Shown here in pieces: positions 31,317-40,919 of a stretch of 51,560 nucleotides of DNA. Position 1 is the stretch's first letter, and each line of letters begins with the position of its first letter. The DNA lies in the NCBI GenBank assembly GCA_029561105.1, contig JAKQJQ010000103.1:1-51560 (forward strand), read 5' to 3'. This stretch comes from Bacteroidota bacterium (GTDB taxonomy: Bacteria > Bacteroidota > Bacteroidia > Flavobacteriales > Flavobacteriaceae). The notes beneath the pieces were generated by a model, which did not search any database, was not told the origin of the DNA, and saw nothing but the letters and a program-made list of their open reading frames with translations. Made by a program: the position numbers and the translations under genes.

Positions 31317-32858
31317 TTATTTGGTCCTGACGCCAAGCGCGATTAATTTTTTGGCGTAGAAAACAGACTTATTGAATTGTAGCTGGCGAAACGGAATATT
31401 GAGCAATCGCAACAGAAAAGACCATTTCGGGCCGCCTTTAAACAAGTATAAAAAGAAATATTTCTGTCTGAACTCGCTCACTTGTTCTGGTGTGAACTGC
31501 TTGTGAAACTGGTACATCAAAGTAGGGCTTGGCACCGGCCGGATCCATTTCACAGGTGTGTCGAGCTCCCAAGGTTGGGTTTTGCGTTTCTTCCCCATGA
31601 TTTTGGCCTGCGTTCCCCAAAAGCGATAACCACCTGCGGGCGGTTTGAGGTGCAAATTGGTAGAGAACGGATTGTGCAAGACGGGAATTCCGAGTTTGAT
31701 GAGCGACAGCCCAAAATCGCCATCTTCGCCGTAACCTCCGTCATAATTGATATCATTACCCACCAAACGGTCAACATGGATTTTCTTCACACACGAGTTG
31801 GCGTTGCTAAACATCTGTGTGCTTCCGGCCACCCAACGCCTGTCGCCTAAGGCATCAAGCCGGTGTTTGAGGTCATTCAGATCCTGGTTGGGATTGGTAG
31901 CCATAATGTCAAGGCCATTGCAACCGCCTGCGTCATAGGTCTGTATGAAACGCAAATGGTTTTCAATAAAATCCGACGGCACACGGATGTCATCGTCGCC
32001 AAAAACGATATACTCGCCATTGCAAACCGCAATCGCCTCATTGCGCGCACGACAACTCCCTTTAGACTGCTGCCAAATTATGGTGAGTTCAAAGCTGTAA
32101 TTTTTAGCGTCGTAAAGCGATTCATCCCGGGCATTTTTGGGCGTCGCGTCTACCACCACCACCTGCGTGGGCTGGTAGGTTTGTTTTGACAAATCATCGA
32201 GCAATCGCAGCGTGAAATCCTGACGCAACATCGTTGGGATGATGTAACTTACGGTTGGTTTTGTATCCAGCGCGGCCAATTTCCTGGGTGCAAAAAGCGG
32301 CCGGTTTGTGACCTGGCTGAATTTACTATTGGCATAGAGCAAAGCTCGCCATTCGAGCGGATTCCAGATGCCTTTGCGATAAAGCATAAACAGCGCATGG
32401 TCTATCTTGAAATTCTTGATGTAAAAAGCATAGCGGTCTTTGGCCGATATCACAACCTTTTCAACAATCTTATTGTCAAAAAGCCCATTCACATACAGCG
32501 GCACGACCCCTTGGGTGCGCAGCGCATTGTAACCAAAATCGAGTGCCTGCATCTGGATATTTTCATAGTCCGAATCAAATCCGCCGAGCGCTTCCCAGGC
32601 CGATTTGCGAATCGCAAACTGATTGGGATTGATGCGCCAACTCACGCAAATGTCGAGGTTTTCAAAATCGTTGATGTACCAGAACAACACCGAGCTTTGG
32701 TGGGCGAGATCCATGAAAGCATTTTTGTAACCTTGCTCGAAGGAGCTGTGCCAAAGGTCGCCATAGCCTTTCACTAATGCGTCAAGTGTTTTGAAATTGG
32801 GATTTCCGCTGTACAGCAATACTTCGCCCGAAGCGGTGGTATACTCTTGTAATGTCAT
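31317..32858 (-). CDS. Two-part glycosyltransferase: half GT-A domain fused to a full GT2 domain
   Basis: Protein of 513 residues. The C-terminal 310 residues are a complete GT2 domain: PTVSYIIPTMLRQDFTLRLL, VVVVDATPKN, the metal-site EYIVFGDDDIRVP, and the catalytic-base region GGYGEDGDFGLSLIKLG. The N-terminal about 180 residues look like only the acceptor half of another GT-A enzyme (INPNQFAIRKSAWEALGGF, then QALDFGYNALRTQGVVPLYV), without a nucleotide-binding half. This part may help bind acceptor or dimerise, or it may be a relic. The gene abuts its neighbours with gaps of 0 and 2 bases. Confidence 0.75.
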   Translation of the reverse strand: MTLQEYTTASGEVLLYSGNPNFKTLDALVKGYGDLWHSSFEQGYKNAFMDLAHQSSVLFWYINDFENLDICVSWRINPNQFAIRKSAWEALGGFDSDYENIQMQALDFGYNALRTQGVVPLYVNGLFDNKIVEKVVISAKDRYAFYIKNFKIDHALFMLYRKGIWNPLEWRALLYANSKFSQVTNRPLFAPRKLAALDTKPTVSYIIPTMLRQDFTLRLLDDLSKQTYQPTQVVVVDATPKNARDESLYDAKNYSFELTIIWQQSKGSCRARNEAIAVCNGEYIVFGDDDIRVPSDFIENHLRFIQTYDAGGCNGLDIMATNPNQDLNDLKHRLDALGDRRWVAGSTQMFSNANSCVKKIHVDRLVGNDINYDGGYGEDGDFGLSLIKLGIPVLHNPFSTNLHLKPPAGGYRFWGTQAKIMGKKRKTQPWELDTPVKWIRPVPSPTLMYQFHKQFTPEQVSEFRQKYFFLYLFKGGPKWSFLLRLLNIPFRQLQFNKSVFYAKKLIALGVRTK

Positions 32859-34025
32859 TTATTTTTTGTCCTTAATCACTTGTCGGTAAAACGCAATGTT
32901 GTCCCGAACCAGTTGCTGAATGTCAAATTTCTGCTCTGTTTTTCGCCTCGCGGCGCTCCCGATGGTTTGGCACAACGCGTTGTCACCGAGCAATTCCAGA
33001 ATCCTTTGGGCGTACAAATCGTGGCTTTCGGGATGCACGAGGTAGCCGTTTACCCCGTCGTCTATCAACTCGGGCGCCCAACCAATGTTGCTGTTCACGA
33101 CCGCTTTTTGCATCGCCATAGACTCAATGGTGACCATTCCCAAAGTTTCGGCAAAAGTAGGAAAAACACAGACATTTGCACGTTTAATATAATCCTGGAT
33201 TTCCCGATAGGGCACTTTCCCGAGGTAAGACACTTTTGATTGGGCATTTTTTGACAGTTGGTGCTGCAGCAAGCGCCAGGTTGAAGTGGATTGTGTACTG
33301 AGATCGAACGAATCGCCGCCAATCAACACCAGCTGCGCTTCTGGAAAATCGGCCAGCACTTTTTCAAAAATCGCGGGCAATTCGAGCACGCCTTTCTTGC
33401 GGATGATGGTACCAATATATAAAATGAGCCCTTTGGTGTATTGCGCGGGCTCGGGATTTTGGAACTGCTCAAGCGACAGACCGTAGTGGATGGTTTGTAT
33501 CGGCTTGTTTTTGATCTTAAAAATATACTGAGAAATTTTACCCGCGAAGTCGGTAGGTGCAATGTAAGCGTCGGCTTTGCCAATCCCGAGTTTCTCGAAT
33601 ACAAAATTCTTCATTTTCTGCTTGCGGTGCTCGAGGTGGCAAAAGTAAGCATCCGATCCGTGGAAACGCACCACGAGTGGCGCATTGATTTTCATAAATG
33701 CGGTAATTCCCGTCCAGTCGGGTGCTTCTATGAGATCGATTTTATCAGCGGCAATGACTCGATTGAGATACTGCTGCAGGAACTTTCTATACTGGTACCA
33801 GGTTGCCAATCGGTAACTGCGTTGTGCAATCAGGTGGATTTTAATCCCGTCTTCAACCAGAACTTCATCGTGTTGCTGCCCGAACACAAATACCGACACG
33901 GCTATATCTTGTCCCCGCAAAGCGTTTACGAGGTTTTTGATGCTGGTTCCTATTCCGGCAGCGTGCTGCGCTTTCTCGTGCGGATATTCTGAAGTTAAAA
34001 AGCCAATATGGAGCCGATCATTCAT
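32859..34025 (-). CDS. Glycosyltransferase family 4
   Basis: GT-B enzyme of 388 residues. The N-terminal domain has GFLTSEYPHEKAQHAAGIGT, the glycine-rich loop seen in GT4 proteins, and VRFHGSDAYF. The donor domain has GLILYIGTIIRKKGVLELPAIF, AQLVLIGGDSFD, and CVFPTFAETLGMVTIESMAMQ with the conserved Glu residues, then the ELIDDGVNGYLV motif. These are all standard for retaining GT4 enzymes. Donor sugar unknown. ATGA overlap with the upstream membrane protein gene. Confidence 0.88.
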   Translation of the reverse strand: MNDRLHIGFLTSEYPHEKAQHAAGIGTSIKNLVNALRGQDIAVSVFVFGQQHDEVLVEDGIKIHLIAQRSYRLATWYQYRKFLQQYLNRVIAADKIDLIEAPDWTGITAFMKINAPLVVRFHGSDAYFCHLEHRKQKMKNFVFEKLGIGKADAYIAPTDFAGKISQYIFKIKNKPIQTIHYGLSLEQFQNPEPAQYTKGLILYIGTIIRKKGVLELPAIFEKVLADFPEAQLVLIGGDSFDLSTQSTSTWRLLQHQLSKNAQSKVSYLGKVPYREIQDYIKRANVCVFPTFAETLGMVTIESMAMQKAVVNSNIGWAPELIDDGVNGYLVHPESHDLYAQRILELLGDNALCQTIGSAARRKTEQKFDIQQLVRDNIAFYRQVIKDKK

Positions 34026-35299
34026 GAGCCAAGAATAGATTTGAGGTTAAAAACGGTGACGAGCATTAGTGACAGCGTAAAAAGTGCATTTTTGAGCGGT
34101 GTAACAGTCATATAGTCGTGACCTATTGACAGCAATATAGACGCGGGAACCAAAATTTCATAGCCAGAGAACCACCTGAACTCAATGAAAGTATAGCAAG
34201 TAAAAGACAGCATAACGGCAAAAACAAAGAAAAGGATAATTGGCAATTTGGTAAGCCGATTGCTCCCTTTCCTAAAAAAGACAATCAGCGGCAACAGCAG
34301 CAACAATCCCCAAAAACGCAAGAACCGTCCAAGCACAGCCAAGCAATTGTACAGTCCTATTTCCATGGCGAGCAGAGGATCTTTTACAACCGCCTGGATA
34401 AAAGTGCGCGGTAAACTATCAGCCCCGTTTGCATTAAGATAAGCATCTACAACATCAAATTTGGTGTGCTGCCAGATGGCGTCGCGGTGCAATGCTTCTT
34501 TGCCTTGTTCTACTTTTTTAAGGCCGAGATAGTTGCGCTGTATCCAGGTTGCGCCACTTTTGGGTTCCTTACTTTCATAGCCCAACTTTTGTTTTTCTAT
34601 TAATGACGGATAATGGAACAGCAAAGTCGTTATTACAAAAATCAATGCCATAAAGCCAACTTTCGCAATTTTATACTTCGGCTCCAAACTGTTTTGTCGC
34701 CACCAATGCCAAATCAGAATCGCAACCAGCGGAATGAGATAGACGGCCGTTATACGGGTACCAAAAGCAAGCCCGAGCAATAAGCCCATAGCCGCAAAAT
34801 CCTTGAGCGAAGGGCTTTTGAACCTCACCAACCCGACATAAAGCAAACCCAACACAAAAACACCCAAAAAAGTATCGTTGGAGGCGTGCAGGTACGACTG
34901 CTGATTGATGATATACAGCGCGTAAACCCCAAAGACCATGTGTGCATAAGCAGTATTCACGGGCGCCAAGCTTTTGAGAAAATACCACCCGAAAACCAGG
35001 TAAAAAAGATCACAAACCGCATTGACGATCAAAAAAGCGCCATCGACACTTTGGGTAAATTGATACGTCGCCGCCAGGACAAAGTTGTACAGCGCCGAAG
35101 TGCCGCTAACACTACTCTGGTAAAAACCCTGATGCAGAAAATCGGTAAACAATTCTTTATAATGGTCGTTGTTGTCTACCACAAACGGCTTGTCTAAAAA
35201 TCGCAGCACAATCAACACCGCGTACACCAGTACAAATATTGCGAAGGATATTTGGAGTAGTCTGCGATGGCCAATGATGGCTAAGAAATTTCTGGTCAC
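34022..35299 (-). CDS. GT-C-type membrane glycosyltransferase-like protein
   Basis: Integral membrane protein of 425 residues with about ten to eleven hydrophobic segments. The first periplasmic loop after the first segment has DKPFVVDNNDHYKELFTDF, with acidic residues where ArnT/PMT-like GT-C enzymes hold their catalytic Asp/Glu. A second loop between segments is long (about 215-290). Such enzymes use polyprenyl-phosphate sugars on the periplasmic side to decorate a glycan or lipid. The family match is by architecture only. It lies 9 bases after the acetyltransferase gene. Confidence 0.6.
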   Translation of the reverse strand: MTRNFLAIIGHRRLLQISFAIFVLVYAVLIVLRFLDKPFVVDNNDHYKELFTDFLHQGFYQSSVSGTSALYNFVLAATYQFTQSVDGAFLIVNAVCDLFYLVFGWYFLKSLAPVNTAYAHMVFGVYALYIINQQSYLHASNDTFLGVFVLGLLYVGLVRFKSPSLKDFAAMGLLLGLAFGTRITAVYLIPLVAILIWHWWRQNSLEPKYKIAKVGFMALIFVITTLLFHYPSLIEKQKLGYESKEPKSGATWIQRNYLGLKKVEQGKEALHRDAIWQHTKFDVVDAYLNANGADSLPRTFIQAVVKDPLLAMEIGLYNCLAVLGRFLRFWGLLLLLPLIVFFRKGSNRLTKLPIILFFVFAVMLSFTCYTFIEFRWFSGYEILVPASILLSIGHDYMTVTPLKNALFTLSLMLVTVFNLKSILGS

Positions 35300-35308
35300 C
35301 GGGAAGTA

Positions 35309-35884
35309 TTAGTCGATGTTTAAAATATAGTCTGATGAACCTTTATAGGAAATGACCGATGCTACCGGAGCCGCCACGACAGCTTTGTCGGGTACATCAA
35401 AGGTTACCATCGCGTTGGCTCCAATCAAGACATCGTCTCCGATGTTGATACCGCCCAAAATAACAGCACCGGGCCCAATGAATACGCGGTTCCCGATTTT
35501 GGGAATGCCAGCTTGCTTGCCTCGGATCGATACACCGATGGTAATGCCTTGCGATAGGTTGCAATAGTCGCCAATCTGGGTATCGCCATGGATGACAATG
35601 CCACCTGAATGCCCGATATATAAGCCCTCGCCTATTTGGGTTCTATACGAAATATCAAAGCCGTATTTGGTTTTGAGCCGACGCCACCACAAAAAATAGA
35701 AATAAAACAGCAAACGGTTACGGCGCCTGTAATGTTGGCAATACCGCAGAATGATGGTAAATTTAAGTCCCGGTACGGGCTGCAGGTAAAAATAACGGAT
35801 GAAGCGAAAAAGCGTCAATGGCTTTCGCAAATCGTAGCGCTGCATGTCTTTGTGTATGAGGTGCCTGAGATTTGTTGTCGCCAT
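35309..35884 (-). CDS. Serine acetyltransferase-like hexapeptide acyltransferase
   Basis: Trimeric left-handed beta-helix O-acetyltransferase of 191 residues. Hexapeptide repeats start near YIGHSGGIVIHGDTQIGDY, and a catalytic-type His lies in GHSGG. CNLSQGITIGV, IPKIGNRVFIGPGAVILGG and NIGDDVLIGANAMV follow. It resembles CysE-like colanic/capsule acetyltransferases more than biosynthetic CysE because of its position inside the glycan locus. Probable role: O-acetylation of a sugar. The hydroxyl modified is unknown. Confidence 0.8.
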   Translation of the reverse strand: MATTNLRHLIHKDMQRYDLRKPLTLFRFIRYFYLQPVPGLKFTIILRYCQHYRRRNRLLFYFYFLWWRRLKTKYGFDISYRTQIGEGLYIGHSGGIVIHGDTQIGDYCNLSQGITIGVSIRGKQAGIPKIGNRVFIGPGAVILGGINIGDDVLIGANAMVTFDVPDKAVVAAPVASVISYKGSSDYILNID

Positions 35885-35885
35885 T

Positions 35886-36680
35886 TTAGTTGTTGATTTT
35901 GCTCAAAATCCGTCGGTACAATTTGGAAATTTTCTTCCTGAAAGCATAGCTTTTATCCTTAAAGAGGATAGGGTCTGAGAGGCTCGCATTTCCAGGTTTC
36001 ACCTTTGCAAAAACCGCGTCAATCCTTGCGGTATGCTGCAGGTTATTTCCGTAAGAACGCGCATACCAGGTGTGGTATAACATCTCGTTACCCAAATCAT
36101 CAGAGACCTTATTGGTGATGGCATCATCTGGAAAAGGAACCGACGCGTCAAGGAACAGCATTTTTCGTCCGTTGCGTCGCAGCCAGAAATAAAAGCAATA
36201 ATAGGGTTCAAAAGTGCTTTCGGCATTGTACGACGAGGTGAGTCCGCTAAGATCATCATCGAATTCACCTGCACTCACGTATTGGTGTTGCAGGACTTCA
36301 TGCTCGTTCCATAAGGCAAGGGCGTCCTTGAAGTTCAGGATTGAGAAAAAAGTATTGATGACGTACGGATTCTGCATCCGGTGCGGGATTACACCGCCAT
36401 CGCGCACGCCACAAACGCCATAACCTTGCTCTTGCATGCGCTCGATTAGGCCAAAAACCAGGTCGGGCTGGATGAACAAGACATCTTCATCGGCCATAAT
36501 CAACCAATCGATGCCCTCATTCTTCAGCTTCGTGAACATGTACCGCACGCTGTCCATGGCGTGCATGCCATTGCGTCCGTCGATGACATACTTGCGAATC
36601 CCTTGTGGGAAATGCCGTGACGATTTAGCGTACAGCTCAAAATTGACCACTGTAGATAGGATAGCGATTCTATTATCCAT
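35886..36680 (-). CDS. Unassigned protein, possible GT-A-like glycosyltransferase
   Basis: Cytosolic protein of 264 residues. It begins MDNRIAILSTVVNFELY and has an acidic cluster in GIDWLIMADEDVLFIQPDL that looks like a DxD-type metal site on a GT-A fold. CGVRDGGVIPHRMQNPY, FDDDLSGLTSSYNAESTFEP and a later LYHTWYARSYG are striking but not familiar. The start at 36680 is used because MDNRIAILS fits a Rossmann-type first strand, and it overlaps the end of the preceding gene by 8 bases. It lies two genes after neuC. I do not recognise the family. Confidence 0.6.
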   Translation of the reverse strand: MDNRIAILSTVVNFELYAKSSRHFPQGIRKYVIDGRNGMHAMDSVRYMFTKLKNEGIDWLIMADEDVLFIQPDLVFGLIERMQEQGYGVCGVRDGGVIPHRMQNPYVINTFFSILNFKDALALWNEHEVLQHQYVSAGEFDDDLSGLTSSYNAESTFEPYYCFYFWLRRNGRKMLFLDASVPFPDDAITNKVSDDLGNEMLYHTWYARSYGNNLQHTARIDAVFAKVKPGNASLSDPILFKDKSYAFRKKISKLYRRILSKINN

Positions 36681-38106
36681 GGGCCAGTTCTTTTGTTGTG
36701 GCAACTGCTGGGTTGTCGATGATCTGGTTTATAGTCTGCCAGATACGAGAGGAGGCATCCTGTGGTGGATGCTGGTTGATGCGTTCAAACCAACGTTTGG
36801 CCTCCCGAACCGTTTGCCCCGAATCATTGAGCCCTTTACGGATGACTTCTACGATACTTTGCGGACTGTCAATCCAAAGTACCGACTCGCGCGAAGGCAT
36901 CGACCGGAAATGTACAAAACGGTAAATCTTGGCTACCGACCAACCCGGTTGTTTTGAATCGGACACGTCATAGTTGATGTACGCACAAGGCTTATCGTAA
37001 GAGATGTAATCAAACACCATCGATGAACCAAGATTGATAACCATCTCGGTATGCGCAATGGTATTGACCTGCAGGTCGAGATCTTCTGTGGTGGGCAAAA
37101 CCGTATTCCAGTAATCGCCCATTTTTTTCCATTTGGGATCCACTGCGGTAAGGATGTCGGCATTTTTAGCCAATACAGCATCATAGCGATTAGAGAAATC
37201 TACCGGGCAACGGCGAAACAGGATTCCCAGATCGTGACCCTGTTTATTAAGTTGGCGCACGGCATCGGCGGTATCGGCCAAATATTGCGGATCATCCGGC
37301 GACGTGGTCACATCGTCACCAGAATAGCAGATGTATTTTTTGTTGGGATCAAGCCCATATGCCCTGAAAAAATCGGCTCGTGACTCCAAATTGCGGCGAT
37401 AGGTATGCGTTTCAAATTGTGGCGTGCCGGTTACCATCACCTGATTGGGCTTGATGAACGGGTAATACTGCAACAATTCGTTTTTCATATAATCGCTCCA
37501 TACAAAATAATAATCGGGTTCGAGTACGAGCGTGGCTTTGGGCAAGTTGTCCCACGAAAAAATAAACGTGGCCGTTGGAATTCCAAGTTCCTGTGCGGCG
37601 AGCATCGGCGCCAATGCCGATACCGTACGCTGGTTGGTGCAAAATACCAAAGCCGGTTTTTCGCGCTTGAGCGTTTCAAGACATTCGCGGTAATAAGGAG
37701 TTTGCTTTTCAAGCTTCGAAATGTATTTCCTGATTTTTACGGCGCCTTTTTCAGAACTGTACAAAGCGGTAAGTGCTTTGATCGCCGAGGTTTTCACCCA
37801 TTTGACCAGTGTCCCAGACGCAAAAGGAAAACGGTAACTGTCATACACCGGATCGTTAGACCTTCGGATATTTTCATTGAGGTCGATCTGCACACGCGCC
37901 TTCTTGAAAACATCAGTAAGTGGGTGCATTTTGGGATTCACAATCCTAATTTCCTTAAAGCCTAGGCTTGAAATATCAAAAGAAGTATTGTTCCAGAAAG
38001 TCAGGTCAAAGCCCATTTGCCGGCCCTTTTCATAAAAATCGGTGTAGGCAAAATTTCTAAGGCCAATGCCATCGGGGAGCAACAGGAACACTTTATTATT
38101 CGTCAT
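36673..38106 (-). CDS. Unassigned GT-B-like protein of polysaccharide loci
   Basis: Protein of 477 residues from the ATG at 38106 ([18 protein letters not shown]). It has no membrane segment. The C-terminal half has QVMVTGTPQFETH, KKYICYSGDDVTTSPDDP, and VINLGSSMVFDYISYDKPCAYI, a pattern seen in CDP-glycerol glycerophosphotransferase-like and other GT-B surface-glycan proteins. The SS pair near the end resembles the donor site of several such enzymes. It overlaps neuC by one base (TGATG), so it is translationally tied to sialic acid synthesis and is a candidate user of CMP-Neu5Ac. That is inference from position only. Confidence 0.6.
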   Translation of the reverse strand: MTNNKVFLLLPDGIGLRNFAYTDFYEKGRQMGFDLTFWNNTSFDISSLGFKEIRIVNPKMHPLTDVFKKARVQIDLNENIRRSNDPVYDSYRFPFASGTLVKWVKTSAIKALTALYSSEKGAVKIRKYISKLEKQTPYYRECLETLKREKPALVFCTNQRTVSALAPMLAAQELGIPTATFIFSWDNLPKATLVLEPDYYFVWSDYMKNELLQYYPFIKPNQVMVTGTPQFETHTYRRNLESRADFFRAYGLDPNKKYICYSGDDVTTSPDDPQYLADTADAVRQLNKQGHDLGILFRRCPVDFSNRYDAVLAKNADILTAVDPKWKKMGDYWNTVLPTTEDLDLQVNTIAHTEMVINLGSSMVFDYISYDKPCAYINYDVSDSKQPGWSVAKIYRFVHFRSMPSRESVLWIDSPQSIVEVIRKGLNDSGQTVREAKRWFERINQHPPQDASSRIWQTINQIIDNPAVATTKELAHG

Positions 38107-39236
38107 CACAAATCTCTGAATTGTTTTTGGTGGTTGATGTGCCAAATTGCCGGTTCGAGCAACGATTCGAGGAACAAACTGGCGCTGTTTCCGCTGCCAA
38201 AATCGGCCTGATCGGGATTGACCTGGTGCGCGTCAATCGACGCCAATGCGCCTAAAATACTTTGGGTGTCATAACCCACATTGAGGATGTCGGCATGCAC
38301 CGCCCTATTTTGCTGACGCGTCCCGATATTGATAATGGGAATACCATAATACGGTGCCTCACGGATACCGGCGCTACTGTTGCCAATGATGAACTGCGCG
38401 TGTTTGAGCAACGTCAGGAAATATTCAAAACGCAATGACGGGAAAATCCTAAAGCGTGCGTTGTCTTTTAATTTTTGATAGGCGCCGATAATGTAATGGC
38501 TACCCAAATCGTTGTTGGGAAAAATCACCACATATTGGTGCGTGTCTCGTTCGAGCGCGGCCACAAAGTCATTGGCATACTGCTCCATGTCTTTGGCTTC
38601 GGTGGTTACGGGATGGAACATCGCAATGGCGTACTGCTCAAATCCAATCTCGTAATATTGTTTGGCGGTCTGCAGGTTGGGCAGCTCATTAGAAAACATA
38701 ATGTCAATATCGGGCGAACCGATTGTAAACACCGACGATTTCATTTCACCCATCTGGCGCAGTCGCTTGCTTGCCTCTTCATTCGATACAAAATGGATGT
38801 GGCTGAGTTTGCTCACGCTGTGGCGGATGAGTTCATCTACAGTCCCCGACAATTCACCGCCTTCAATGTGGGCAACCAAAACATTGTTGAGCGAACCTAC
38901 GATGGCGCCGGCCAAAGTCTCAACACGGTCACCATGTACCACAATCATGTCGGGTTGCACTTCTTTCACGTAACCCGAAAGTCCTTCGATGGTTTTGGCC
39001 AGGGTCAAATCCATGGTGGTTTCGTGGGTGTGGTTGTGAAAAGTGTGCAGGTTCGAGAAACCGCAGCGCTCGATTTCAAGCACGGTGTAGCCATATTCCT
39101 GCTGTAAATGCATCCCGGTCACAAATACAAATGCTTCGAACGCCGGATGGCTTTCTAGAATTTGAATTAGCGATTTGATCTTCCCAAAATCGGCACGGGT
39201 TCCTGTTAGGAACAATATTTTTCGGCGGTTACTCAA
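38106..39236 (-). CDS. neuC: UDP-N-acetylglucosamine 2-epimerase (hydrolysing)
   Basis: Cytosolic enzyme that converts UDP-GlcNAc to ManNAc and UDP, the entry step to N-acetylneuraminic acid. It has 376 residues. Conserved blocks: [17 protein letters not shown] at the start, [64 protein letters not shown], and [17 protein letters not shown] near the UDP site. From memory, these match the E. coli/meningococcal NeuC (SiaA) type rather than LegG. It overlaps neuB by 8 bases and the next gene by 1. Confidence 0.9.
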   Translation of the reverse strand: MSNRRKILFLTGTRADFGKIKSLIQILESHPAFEAFVFVTGMHLQQEYGYTVLEIERCGFSNLHTFHNHTHETTMDLTLAKTIEGLSGYVKEVQPDMIVVHGDRVETLAGAIVGSLNNVLVAHIEGGELSGTVDELIRHSVSKLSHIHFVSNEEASKRLRQMGEMKSSVFTIGSPDIDIMFSNELPNLQTAKQYYEIGFEQYAIAMFHPVTTEAKDMEQYANDFVAALERDTHQYVVIFPNNDLGSHYIIGAYQKLKDNARFRIFPSLRFEYFLTLLKHAQFIIGNSSAGIREAPYYGIPIINIGTRQQNRAVHADILNVGYDTQSILGALASIDAHQVNPDQADFGSGNSASLFLESLLEPAIWHINHQKQFRDL

Positions 39237-40269
39237 AGTCGGTCCAATCTAATTGCTCGTCGTTTTTAATGTCGCGCATGGCGGTTTTCCCAAGTATATC
39301 GTTGAAATTTTCGGCCAATATCTTTCCGGTCCCTGGCCTTTTGACCCAGATGTTTTCCTTGCCGAGCTTCTCGCCCTTTTGGATTGATTTGATACTACAG
39401 ACTGTTGCAAAGGCAAAATCGATTGTTACCTGTTCTTCCTTGGCGGGTTGTTTGCTGCCGCCGCGCATTTGCCAGATTTCTTTCGCACTTGCGATAAGTT
39501 CGGCGCAGGCCTGCTCGTCCATGCTGCAGACGATATCGGGACCGGTTCGGTTCATGTGGTCGGTGAAATGGCGTTCCAAAATCGACGCGCCCAATGCCAC
39601 CGCGCCCAGACAAGCGTTATTATTGAGCGTGTGATCGCTGAGCCCAAAAGCCTTATCGGGAAAAGCCCCATGCAATTCGGTCATTGCCCCGTAACGCACC
39701 AGGTGGATGGGTGTGGGGTACAAATTGGTGGTATGCAACAAGGCCACCGGAACCTGATATCTGTCGAATATTGCAACAGCTTTGCGCACGCTTTCAATCG
39801 TGTTCATACCAGTACTCAGAATCACGGGCTTGCCAAAAGAGGCGATGTGCTCGAGCAGCGGATAATTGTTGCACTCGCCCGACCCGATCTTGTAGGCCGG
39901 AATATCGAATTTCCTGAGGCGCTCGGCGGCAGCTCGTGAAAACGGCGTCGAGATAAAAATCATGCCTTTGCTTTCTACGTAATTTTTGAGTTCGAGTTCT
40001 TCGGCTTCGTCGAGGGCGCAACGTTCCATGATTTCATAAATCGAAACATCGGCGTTGCCAGGGATGACTTTTTTGGCTGCACCGCTCATTTCGTCGGCCA
40101 CGATATGCGTTTGGTGTTTGACTACTTCTGCACCCGCACGGTGGGCAGCATCCACCATTTCTTTAGCAACGGCTAAAGATCCTTCGTGGTTAATCCCGAT
40201 TTCGGCAATCACCAACGGCGGAAAATCAGGGCCAATTTTACGGCCTGCTATTTCTAGGAATGGGTTCAT
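39229..40269 (-). CDS. neuB: N-acetylneuraminate synthase
   Basis: Cytosolic enzyme that condenses ManNAc with phosphoenolpyruvate to give Neu5Ac. It has 346 residues. The NeuB TIM-barrel domain covers about 20-275, with [68 protein letters not shown] and [15 protein letters not shown]. The C-terminal SAF/antifreeze-like domain (about 285-346) has [10 protein letters not shown]. The wording of these motifs is very close to what I recall of the Neisseria meningitidis NeuB, favouring Neu5Ac over legionaminic or pseudaminic acid. It overlaps genes on both sides by 4 and 8 bases. Confidence 0.92.
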   Translation of the reverse strand: MNPFLEIAGRKIGPDFPPLVIAEIGINHEGSLAVAKEMVDAAHRAGAEVVKHQTHIVADEMSGAAKKVIPGNADVSIYEIMERCALDEAEELELKNYVESKGMIFISTPFSRAAAERLRKFDIPAYKIGSGECNNYPLLEHIASFGKPVILSTGMNTIESVRKAVAIFDRYQVPVALLHTTNLYPTPIHLVRYGAMTELHGAFPDKAFGLSDHTLNNNACLGAVALGASILERHFTDHMNRTGPDIVCSMDEQACAELIASAKEIWQMRGGSKQPAKEEQVTIDFAFATVCSIKSIQKGEKLGKENIWVKRPGTGKILAENFNDILGKTAMRDIKNDEQLDWTDFE

Positions 40270-40919
40270 TTCTTCGCTCTTTTTAGTTCTCTGATATTTC
40301 TACGCACATACGTTTTCACTTTTTCTGCAAACCAAAACAGTTTTCTGCCCAACGATGGATTGGTAAAAATCAATTGGCCGCCACCCATGTAGGTTTCCGG
40401 GGTCGACGATCCGTGGGCATATTCGCGATTGCGCTGCAGTGTGATGACGTTGACGTGCCTAGCGTTCGGAAAAATCTGCTTGATGCTTTGCGTTTGTGGT
40501 GCGCGGTCGCCTTCAATGTAAATAATCGTGTCGTTGTGGCAAAGGTTTGCAATTTTAGCAAAACTGTCGTCGGCTCCATCCACTATGATCAGGTCGAATT
40601 TCTGCACCGGAACCTTTGAAACACCCGCATACAATTCTATTTTATCGTAATCAATAACATTTTTTTGCAGTGCATCCAGGCAAAACGCATTGGCTTCTGT
40701 ACCTGCATAATGCAGCCCCAGGTTTCTCATTTTGCCATATTGCAATACCGAGTCACAGATGGCGCCGATGCCCAGGCCTAGCTCGAGGATATTTTTTACT
40801 TTAAAGGTCTCTATAAGCCGTAATATGGTTTTGATGGCGTATTCTGAGGCGATGTATTCACTGCCGTCGAGGGCGCAAAATCGTTTGTAGTTTTTGTCTG
40901 CAAATTGTTGGTAAGTCAT
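40266..40919 (-). CDS. Methyltransferase-fold protein inserted in the sialic acid cassette
   Basis: Protein of 217 residues with a class I SAM-binding-like core: [18 protein letters not shown] (motif I, about 40-57), [17 protein letters not shown] (strand 2 with acidic end), and [14 protein letters not shown] (motif II). The C-terminal 50 residues are basic, with [19 protein letters not shown], possibly a membrane-surface contact. It lies between neuA and neuB with 4-base ATGA overlaps on both sides, so it is made together with the Neu5Ac enzymes. A role in O- or N-methylation of the sialic acid or of the glycan is plausible but unproven. No known family name is offered. Confidence 0.65.
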   Translation of the reverse strand: MTYQQFADKNYKRFCALDGSEYIASEYAIKTILRLIETFKVKNILELGLGIGAICDSVLQYGKMRNLGLHYAGTEANAFCLDALQKNVIDYDKIELYAGVSKVPVQKFDLIIVDGADDSFAKIANLCHNDTIIYIEGDRAPQTQSIKQIFPNARHVNVITLQRNREYAHGSSTPETYMGGGQLIFTNPSLGRKLFWFAEKVKTYVRRNIRELKRAKK

